57,366 nt of DNA, taken from contig CALVPR010000003.1 of NCBI GenBank assembly GCA_944351765.1, positions 1-57,366 of the forward strand. The letters are read 5' to 3'. The position numbers and the translations under genes were made by a program. This document shows, in pieces, positions 52,080 through 57,366 of the stretch. The DNA is from an uncultured Bacilli bacterium. Lineage in GTDB: Bacteria > Bacillota_I > Bacilli_A > RF39 > UBA660. The notes beneath the pieces were generated by a model. That model was not told where the DNA came from. It did not search any database and saw only the letters and a program-made list of their open reading frames with translations. Every line of letters starts with the position of its first letter. Within the stretch, counting starts at the first letter, position 1.

Positions 52080-52581
52080 TATTATTTTGCCATTAATAGT
52101 TCTTTTAATAGTAGTATATGGAATATATAAGAAAATAGATGTTTTTAATGTGTTTATTGAAGGTGTTAAAGAAGGATTGGCTATGACCTTGCAAATATTT
52201 CCCACGATATTAGCAATGATTGTTTCAATAAATATATTTTTAAAAAGTAATATTTTACAAGATATTACTATATATTTAAAATCTCTTTTTGATATTTTAC
52301 AATTTCCTAGTGAAATATTACCTTTAGCAATATTAAGACCCATTTCAGGTTCATCTTCTTTAATAATGTTAAATAATATTTTAAGTACTTATGGTGTAGA
52401 TTCTTATATTGGAAGAGTAGCATCGGTTATCCAAGGAAGTACAGATACTACTATATATATATTAGGCCTTTATTTTGGAAGTGTTGGTATAAAAAAAATA
52501 AAATATTCGTTATTAGTAGGTTTATTATCTGATTTATCATGTATTATAATTTCTTTAATAGTAGTATCAATATTATTCTAA
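52066..52581 (+). CDS. spmB: Spore maturation protein B
   Basis: A 171-aa partner of SpmA with four or five helices. Conserved parts are VFIEGVKEGLAMTLQIFPTI, LAILRPISGSSSL and VIQGSTDTTIYILGLYFGSV. It overlaps spmA by 14 nt and closes the dacB-spmA-spmB operon. Confidence 0.93.
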   Translation: MYIANIILPLIVLLIVVYGIYKKIDVFNVFIEGVKEGLAMTLQIFPTILAMIVSINIFLKSNILQDITIYLKSLFDILQFPSEILPLAILRPISGSSSLIMLNNILSTYGVDSYIGRVASVIQGSTDTTIYILGLYFGSVGIKKIKYSLLVGLLSDLSCIIISLIVVSILF

Positions 52582-52585
52582 AAAA

Positions 52586-52617
52586 ACAGAAATCATTAAA
52601 TCGATTTCTGTCTTTTG
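52586..52617 (+). terminator. Terminator of dacB-spmA-spmB
   Basis: ACAGAAATC/GATTTCTGT has an eight-base loop, followed by a short CTTTT. The T-tract is modest. Confidence 0.7.
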
Positions 52618-52626
52618 GGTTACAAC

Positions 52627-52767
52627 CTATCTTAATTCATTTTCTGGTTGTTTTTCTTCAGTGTTAGGTTCGTTTTCTTTGCAACAATTTTTCATGTCAA
52701 CATTTTTGTTTAACATATCTTTTTTGCATTTGTTTGAACTAACATTGTTTTGCTTTCTTTTAGCCAT
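52627..52767 (-). CDS. Small Cys-containing hydrophilic protein, 46 aa, putative forespore protein
   Basis: A short gene with GGGTGATGAAA before the ATG. The protein starts MAKRKQNNVSSNKCKKDM, has a Cys-Cys pair near residue 29, and ends with an acidic Glu/Pro/Gln tail (EPNTEEKQPENELR). It is strongly hydrophilic and lacks hydrophobic core residues, as in small spore coat or core proteins. A very good sigma-G-like promoter lies upstream. It sits between spmB and an unknown gene. I recognise no family; the coding call rests on frame, ribosome-binding site and promoter. Confidence 0.7.
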   Translation of the reverse strand: MAKRKQNNVSSNKCKKDMLNKNVDMKNCCKENEPNTEEKQPENELR

Positions 52768-52783
52768 TTTCATCACCCATTTA

Positions 52784-52812
52784 TAATATGGTGAATTATT
52801 ATAGAATTATAC
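52784..52812 (-). promoter_or_regulatory. Sigma-G-like promoter of the 46-aa gene
   Basis: On the minus strand GTATA (52812-52808), 17 nt, then CATATTA (52790-52784). Both elements match the forespore consensus GHATR/CATWHTA completely. Confidence 0.6.
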
Positions 52813-52816
52813 ATAA

Positions 52817-53233
52817 TTATTTATTTTTAATTTTTTTATATACTCTTTTAGTTTTTTCATATAATGAACTTTCTTGTTTTTTACTATAAAATCCATTTAT
52901 TGAAAGTTCTATAAGATGAGATGGACTATTTTCTTTTTTAGCATTTTTCCATAATCCAATAAATTTTTTAGCATCATAATCATATTTTAAATCATTAAAA
53001 ACAATGTTGTTTTTAGATAAAAAATACAAGTGCAAGTTATTTTTATTTAAAAATGAACCAAATACTAACATCTCATTATTGTTTTCTCCATTTTGTTTAA
53101 TGATACCGATTAAATGTTTCCCATTTGGGCACATCAATTCACCACTAAAATTTTGTGTAATCTCATTATAGTATCCAATATCCATATCATCAACTCTATG
53201 TTCATATTGTCCTTTTAATTTTAATAATAGCAT
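52817..53233 (-). CDS. Protein of unknown function, 138 aa
   Basis: A soluble protein without transmembrane segments, starting MLLLKLKGQYEHRVDDMDIG. Beta-strand-like hydrophobic alternation fills the middle (MLVFGSFLNKNNLHLYFLS), and a basic coiled tail ends at VYKKIKNK. The start at 53233 follows AAAGGAGTGATTTT; a longer frame to 53284 would cover the promoter and is rejected. I recognise no family. It is a single gene with a sigma-A promoter, between a putative spore gene and the RnfC-like gene. Confidence 0.75.
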   Translation of the reverse strand: MLLLKLKGQYEHRVDDMDIGYYNEITQNFSGELMCPNGKHLIGIIKQNGENNNEMLVFGSFLNKNNLHLYFLSKNNIVFNDLKYDYDAKKFIGLWKNAKKENSPSHLIELSINGFYSKKQESSLYEKTKRVYKKIKNK

Positions 53234-53255
53234 AAAATCACTCCTTTGATAGGAT

Positions 53256-53284
53256 ATTATATATTTTAAATAGAATTTAGTCAA
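53256..53284 (-). promoter_or_regulatory. Sigma-A promoter of the 138-aa protein gene
   Basis: On the minus strand TTGACT (53284-53279), 17 nt, TATAAT (53261-53256). Confidence 0.7.
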
Positions 53285-53347
53285 TATTTATTAATAATCT
53301 TTTATTTTTAGAAAAAATAATATATAATGTTTTTAGGAGAAATAGTT

Positions 53348-54583
53348 ATGGAATCATCTGTTTATAAAATTAAGTCGATGTATAAAATTGAAGAATTTCT
53401 AAAGCCACAAATAATTTATATTCCTATGGGAAGAACTTCATCAATAAAAATAGGAGATTATATTTATAAAGGAGATGTTGTTTTTATTGATGATAAAGAC
53501 GACTATATTATACATTCATCAATTAGTGGAACTGTTGTTAATGTTAAAGATAACTTAAATTATTTAGGTGAAAAGCAATCATTTTTTGTTGTGGAAAATG
53601 ATTTTAAAGAGAAAACAAGAAATGGTAAAGGAAGTATATGTAAAAAAGTAAAATATAATAAAAATTCTTTTTTTGATTTATTGAATACTGGCGGAATAAT
53701 GGGAATTGAAGAATCTGGTTTATGCCAAAACTTTTTGCGAGTTGATACATATAAATATTTATTAGTTAATGCATTTGAAATATCACCTATAGAATTTAAT
53801 AATGGATGTATAATTAATAACTATACTGAGTCAATTTTAGAATGTATGGATTTAATTATAGATGTATTGGGTTTAAAAAAGGGATATATAATTATTAATG
53901 AAAATGATTATGTAAATATAAAAAAGATAAATCAATATATAGGAAGTTATCCTAATATTGAATTAATTTTGTTAACTAATTTTTATAATTGGAAATGTGA
54001 TTATAATATATTAAATTATTTTATTGATTTTACAAAAGATGAAGAAAATTGTATAGATAATATTATTTTTAATAGTGTAAATGTAATATTTTTAATATAT
54101 GAAATATTAAAAAATCAAAAACCGATTACAGAAAAAATTATAACTATTTGTGGGAATGGAATCCGAAAAAATAAAAATCTTAAAGTTAAAATAGGAACTT
54201 CTTTAAATGAAATTGGATTAAAAACAATTGATTATTTAAAAAATCAAAATAAATTATTCATACTTGGTAGTTTAATAAATGGAAAAAGCGTTTGTACAGA
54301 TGATGTAATTATTGACAAAAAGTTAAAAGACATTAATGTAATAAAAAATGAATTTTTAAAAACGACAGAATGTATAAAGTGTGGTTTGTGTCATAATGTT
54401 TGCCCTATGAAATTATATCCTATTATGATTATGAATAATTTAAATAATGTTAATAGACTAAAAAAGATTAAAGCTGTTGAATGTATTGAATGTGGTTTGT
54501 GTTCATATATTTGTCCATCAAAAATTGAATTAAATGAATATGTGAAAATTGCAAAAGAAAAGGTGAAGAAAGAAAATGTTTGA
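53348..54583 (+). CDS. RnfC-like iron-sulfur protein with degenerate flavin/NADH site
   Basis: A 411-aa protein. The N-terminal barrel of RnfC is recognisable (IPMGRTSSIKIGDYIYKGD, IIHSSISGTVVNV). The Gly-rich flavin/NADH loop, usually like GxGGAxFPT, is eroded to GGIMGIEESGLCQN (115-128). The next block reads NAFEISP in place of the family's NGxECEP. Two complete 4Fe-4S motifs remain: C342/345/348/352 (CIKCGLCHNVCP) and C379/382/385/389 (CIECGLCSYICP). TAGGAGAAATA sets the start at 53348. It overlaps an RnfD-like gene; RnfA, B, E and G are not present. Electron transfer without NADH oxidation is inferred. Confidence 0.78.
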   Translation: MESSVYKIKSMYKIEEFLKPQIIYIPMGRTSSIKIGDYIYKGDVVFIDDKDDYIIHSSISGTVVNVKDNLNYLGEKQSFFVVENDFKEKTRNGKGSICKKVKYNKNSFFDLLNTGGIMGIEESGLCQNFLRVDTYKYLLVNAFEISPIEFNNGCIINNYTESILECMDLIIDVLGLKKGYIIINENDYVNIKKINQYIGSYPNIELILLTNFYNWKCDYNILNYFIDFTKDEENCIDNIIFNSVNVIFLIYEILKNQKPITEKIITICGNGIRKNKNLKVKIGTSLNEIGLKTIDYLKNQNKLFILGSLINGKSVCTDDVIIDKKLKDINVIKNEFLKTTECIKCGLCHNVCPMKLYPIMIMNNLNNVNRLKKIKAVECIECGLCSYICPSKIELNEYVKIAKEKVKKENV

Positions 54584-55421
54584 TACAAAAATAGGGAATT
54601 TTTTTAAAAATTATAGTTATTCTAAAACAATTTTAAAAAAATTATTGTTAACTTTATTTATAATATATTTATTTATGTGTTTTTATAACTCAAATAACTT
54701 AATAAACTTTTTTTTAATAACTTTTATAGTATTATTTACAAATATGATTTTTGTTTATGTTTTTCGTAAAAAAGTATCTGGATTTTTAAAAAATAATGAT
54801 ATAGATATATTGAATTCTATTATCTGTAGTGTAATTATTACTATATTTATTCCAATAAATTATCCTTTATTATTTTTAATTTTAGATTTAGTGATTGCCA
54901 ACATAATAGTTAAAGTGGCAAAATTGAGTCTAAACTTAAATATAAATTATACGGTTCTTACTATTTTTATAGTAGCTCTTACTAGTAATTTTATAGGTAA
55001 TTCATCAGTTGTTTTGTTTTCTGATTTTACAAATATTTTTATTGTATTGGGTTATATTGTTATTTTATCTTATTTATCTGTTAATTATTGTGTAAATGTA
55101 AAAATAACATTAATATATTTAGTTGTTTTAATTTTAGGTTTGGTAATTTTAGGAGAACTATTTGATTTAATGCTTGTAAAAAATTATTCTTTAATATTTG
55201 ATTTTTATAATATATTTTTTTCAATCTATATAATTAATGATTATAAATCGATACCATATTTATCTATTAGTCAGTATATATATGGAGCTTTTATTGGGTT
55301 TTTTATGTTATTAAGTTTATTGTTTAAAAATAATTTTATCGTTTTATTGGGTATAATTATGTTAAATATTTGTAGTAATATAATTGATAATTTTGTGTTA
55401 AATAAAAAAATGGGAATTTAA
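54576..55421 (+). CDS. RnfD/NqrB-like membrane protein, degenerate
   Basis: A 281-aa integral membrane protein with eight or nine helices. The segment DILNSIICSVIITIFIPINY followed by ANIIVKVAKLSLNLNINYTV parallels the RnfD stretch with its early loops, its IIVK helix and its Asn-Pro-Ala block. Here NPA is replaced by NYT. The Ser/Gly-Ala-Thr motif that carries covalent FMN in RnfD is not found. It overlaps the RnfC-like gene by 8 nt. It may anchor the iron-sulfur protein to the membrane. Family assignment is moderate. Confidence 0.6.
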   Translation: MFDTKIGNFFKNYSYSKTILKKLLLTLFIIYLFMCFYNSNNLINFFLITFIVLFTNMIFVYVFRKKVSGFLKNNDIDILNSIICSVIITIFIPINYPLLFLILDLVIANIIVKVAKLSLNLNINYTVLTIFIVALTSNFIGNSSVVLFSDFTNIFIVLGYIVILSYLSVNYCVNVKITLIYLVVLILGLVILGELFDLMLVKNYSLIFDFYNIFFSIYIINDYKSIPYLSISQYIYGAFIGFFMLLSLLFKNNFIVLLGIIMLNICSNIIDNFVLNKKMGI

Positions 55422-55436
55422 AATTCTCATTTTTCA
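55409..55436. terminator. Bidirectional terminator between rnfD-like and sortase genes
   Basis: AATGGGAATT pairs with AATTCTCATT (one G-T pair) around a three-base loop that is the rnfD-like stop codon. The sortase stop codon lies in the other arm. T-runs occur on both strands. Confidence 0.65.
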
Positions 55437-56401
55437 TCGCTTTTAACAAGTTTAGCATGTACTACAACTCTTTTTTGACCAGTATTATCACAAGTTGATA
55501 GTGTTAGAATCTTATCATTAATAGTTACATCAGTATTAAAATTATATATACTTCTATTTTTCAAAGTATTTATAAATTCTTGAAATTCTTCATCAGAGAA
55601 AACTGTTTTTAAATAATAAACTTCTGGCGTTATTGTATAAACTGAAAATATTTTCCATACAGAATTAGCTGTTGGTGTAGAAACTTTTATAAAATGATTA
55701 TTTGAATTGCTTTGCCATGAGCTATTTAAAACGGCATCAGGAAGTGATCCAAACATGGTTTTATTATTCATGTTATGACCATAAATAATGCTATTCTTTT
55801 TTAAATTGGTAAAATCATTTCTGTAGTCACTAAAAATCCATCCTGCTTTATTATAGTTTTTTTGAAAATCGTGGCTTAAATAAAAATCATTATTGGTAGT
55901 TTGTACTACTGGATAATTTACTTTAGTGCCTTCAACTTTTATCCAAGCAACAGTTTCGTTGTTTTTTGCTAATAATGAACTAAAGTCAACATCTATATAT
56001 GGTACATTTATATAATCCCAATAATCATTTGGATAATAAGTCCCACTATTTGTATTATTGTCTGTGTCTGTATCGCTGTCATCAGGTTCATCAGATGTAT
56101 CATCTTCAGGAGGTATAATTTCTACTTTTTCAACAATTTCTGTGGAAGAAATTATATCTTCAGTTAAATATTTAATTTTTAATCCTTGGGTGTACCATCT
56201 AACAAATATAAATATACATGATAAATATGTTAGAATTAGTAAGCTAAAAATAATTTTGGAAGAAAACTTTATATTTTTTGGAATCGTTGGTGATTCTGTT
56301 TTTTGCTTTTTATTGAATATTTTTTTTATTCCTAATATTAAATATTTTGGAACTATTGTTATAGATACGAATAATCCAATAAAAAAGTATTTAACAATCA
56401 T
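55427..56401 (-). CDS. srtB: Class B sortase
   Basis: A membrane-anchored transpeptidase, 324 aa from the ATG at 56401. Two N-terminal hydrophobic segments precede an Asp/Thr-rich linker (about 95-120) and an extracellular sortase-B domain. The catalytic His is in IIYGHNMNN, the Cys in LTLSTCD and the Arg in QKRVVVHAKL. ATG 56401 has no ribosome-binding site. GGAGGTGAT lies at 56469-56461, and the same frame is open from there with ATT at 56458 at ideal spacing, which would add 19 residues. It would attach proteins with an NPxTN-like signal to the wall; no substrate gene is visible here. Confidence 0.9.
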   Translation of the reverse strand: MIVKYFFIGLFVSITIVPKYLILGIKKIFNKKQKTESPTIPKNIKFSSKIIFSLLILTYLSCIFIFVRWYTQGLKIKYLTEDIISSTEIVEKVEIIPPEDDTSDEPDDSDTDTDNNTNSGTYYPNDYWDYINVPYIDVDFSSLLAKNNETVAWIKVEGTKVNYPVVQTTNNDFYLSHDFQKNYNKAGWIFSDYRNDFTNLKKNSIIYGHNMNNKTMFGSLPDAVLNSSWQSNSNNHFIKVSTPTANSVWKIFSVYTITPEVYYLKTVFSDEEFQEFINTLKNRSIYNFNTDVTINDKILTLSTCDNTGQKRVVVHAKLVKSDEK

Positions 56402-56447
56402 GATAATTATTATTGGTAAATAAAATAATCCAATAAAAAAATATTTA
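56370..56447 (-). repeat. 54-bp period duplication at the sortase N-terminus
   Basis: A 24-base block at 56424-56447 recurs at 56370-56393 with one mismatch, exactly 54 bp apart, and weaker similarity continues beyond. In the sortase frame both copies read KYFFIGLF, so an 18-residue hydrophobic unit was duplicated in frame. One copy lies upstream of the first ATG. Confidence 0.8.
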
Positions 56448-56460
56448 AAGATAATAATTA

Positions 56461-56469
56461 ATCACCTCC
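56461..56469 (-). promoter_or_regulatory. Strong ribosome-binding site with no ordinary start codon
   Basis: GGAGGTGAT reads 56469 to 56461. The next ATG, GTG or TTG in the sortase frame is 60 nt away. ATT codons at 56458 and 56455 are in range. Confidence 0.6.
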
Positions 56470-56520
56470 GATTTATTCTATTAAAATTATATCATAAATT
56501 TTGAAAAAAAGTAGTGATAG

Positions 56521-56549
56521 TTGTTAAAAAAAAGATTTTGTTGTATAAT
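56521..56549 (+). promoter_or_regulatory. Promoter of the DUF402 gene
   Basis: TTGTTA (56521-56526), 17 nt, TATAAT (56544-56549). Confidence 0.7.
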
Positions 56550-56583
56550 ACAAAGAGAAAACGCAGGTAGTGGGTGATATTAA

Positions 56584-57126
56584 GTGTATGATAATTTAAA
56601 AGTAGGTGAAAAATTAGAAATTCACTGTTATAAACACAATGGAAGATTGCATCGTCAATGGGATGAAGCAGTAGTTCTTGATATACATGATGATTATATT
56701 GTATTTGGTAATAACAAAACAGTGGTTATAGATAGTGATGGTAAAGTGTGGAGGACAAAAGAACCTGCCATAATGTTTTTCTTTAAAAATAGATGGTTTA
56801 ATATAATAGGACAATTAAAGGAATATGGTATATATTTTTATTGTAATATAGCGACGCCTTTTTTAATTGATGATAAAGTTATAAAATATATTGATTATGA
56901 TTTAGATTTGCGAGTATTTCCTAATGGAAGCTTTAAAATACTTGATAGAATGGAATATAAGTATCATAAGAAGCAGATGCATTATTCTAATCGATTAGAT
57001 TTTATATTAAAATATGAACTTGGTAACTTAATAGATATGGTTAGATTAAAAGAAAAGCCATTTGATAAAGAAACAGTAGAGCATTATTATAATATATATA
57101 AAAATATTGTTAATAATAAAAAATAA
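56584..57126 (+). CDS. DUF402-family protein, Ntdp-like nucleoside phosphatase
   Basis: A 180-aa soluble protein with a GTG start behind GGGTGATATTA. It opens with VGEKLEIHCYKHNGRLHRQW. The DUF402 core contains EPAIMFFFKNRWFNIIGQLK, YFYCNIATP and the metal-binding YIDYDLDLRVFPNG. Staphylococcal Ntdp of this family hydrolyses nucleoside tri- and diphosphates. The position before a probable rRNA or tRNA promoter suggests nothing specific. Enzyme activity is inferred from the family. Confidence 0.87.
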   Translation: MYDNLKVGEKLEIHCYKHNGRLHRQWDEAVVLDIHDDYIVFGNNKTVVIDSDGKVWRTKEPAIMFFFKNRWFNIIGQLKEYGIYFYCNIATPFLIDDKVIKYIDYDLDLRVFPNGSFKILDRMEYKYHKKQMHYSNRLDFILKYELGNLIDMVRLKEKPFDKETVEHYYNIYKNIVNNKK

Positions 57127-57158
57127 AATAATAATTGTTGTCATATTTTATTTTTTTT

Positions 57159-57206
57159 AATAATAATATATATTGTTACAAAAATAATAATATATATTGT
57201 TACAAA
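57159..57206. repeat. 24-bp tandem duplication
   Basis: AATAATATATATTGTTACAA occurs twice with a 24-bp offset, upstream of the tandem promoters. It is purely AT-rich; function unknown. Confidence 0.7.
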
Positions 57207-57212
57207 AAAGTG

Positions 57213-57241
57213 TTGACTAGTTAAAAAAAATTTGGTATAGT
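57213..57241 (+). promoter_or_regulatory. Strong promoter P1 at the right edge
   Basis: TTGACT (57213-57218), 17 nt, TATAGT (57236-57241), preceded by AAAAAAGTG. Confidence 0.75.
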
Positions 57242-57318
57242 AATGAACATGTCAGCAAAAAAGCTTTTATTTATAGATAAATACAAATAAAAAAAGTAAA
57301 AAAAAGTGAAAAAAAGTG

Positions 57319-57347
57319 TTGACAGTAGAAATAATAAATGATATATT
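57319..57347 (+). promoter_or_regulatory. Strong promoter P2 at the right edge
   Basis: A consensus TTGACA (57319-57324), 17 nt, TATATT (57342-57347), preceded by the same AAAAAAGTG and by A-tracts resembling an UP element. No gene begins before the window ends. Confidence 0.8.
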
Positions 57348-57366
57348 ATTAATGCACTTGAGAAAA

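Noticed and set aside
1..57366. Mycoplasma-type code (TGA as Trp), suggested by the base composition
   Set aside because: Conserved genes such as tsaB and sortase B end at TGA at the expected length, and Trp is encoded by TGG.

Overview
The window is very AT-rich, low-GC Bacillota DNA (class Bacilli type). It is almost fully coding and uses the standard bacterial code: conserved genes such as tsaB end in TGA. GerA/GerB/GerC, SpmA/SpmB, a DacB-like carboxypeptidase and Spo0A boxes indicate an endospore former. Lipoteichoic-acid synthases, class B sortase and arginine fermentation suggest a Gram-positive anaerobe, perhaps a host-associated uncultivated Bacilli lineage; that placement is inference. 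No IS element, phage gene, CRISPR array or rRNA gene is visible. No gene-free stretch exceeds 300 bases.

Layout. 1-5.3 kb: edge of an unknown gene, a NitT/TauT-type ABC importer whose ATPase is cut off, a VanRS-type two-component pair, a secreted C39-like peptidase and a secreted nuclease. 5.4-12.3 kb: polar amino-acid ABC importer followed by arcA-arcB-arcC-arcD-like, i.e. arginine uptake and the arginine deiminase pathway. 12.4-20.7 kb: housekeeping block (dCMP deaminase, tsaE-tsaB-rimI-tsaD, tRNA-Asn, polA, CDF transporter, mutM, ylmH-like). 20.8-31.7 kb: unknown protein, tmcAL, a four-gene cassette (LtaS-like, YfhO, CsbB/GtrB-like, GtrA) for making and glycosylating lipoteichoic acid, then a second LtaS-like gene with an S41 protease.

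31.9-34.7 kb: a complete Agr-type quorum-sensing locus. agrA and agrC lie on the plus strand; agrB and a 40-codon agrD lie on the minus strand, convergent with them. 34.9-38.7 kb: ZIP metal transporter and two polytopic envelope proteins. 38.7-44.7 kb: EIIB-like protein without its cysteine, a KinB-like kinase behind tandem Spo0A boxes, Smr protein, two related small proteins, rbfA-nrnA-truB and rplM-rpsI with an L13-type leader.

44.8-57.4 kb: sporulation and envelope region. It holds gerA-gerC-gerB, dacB-spmA-spmB, a previously uncalled 46-aa gene behind a sigma-G-like promoter, an orphan degenerate RnfC/RnfD-like pair, class B sortase and a DUF402 protein. The right edge carries two tandem strong promoters of the kind that precede rRNA/tRNA operons.

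Most genes sit in tight operons with ATGA/TAATG or 8-17 nt overlaps. Several convergent pairs share a bidirectional terminator that contains their stop codons. The most interesting items are the agr locus with its uncalled AgrD, the degenerate RnfC/D pair, the 46-aa putative forespore protein, the Spo0A-box promoter of the kinase, and the sortase that has a strong ribosome-binding site but no ordinary start codon behind it.
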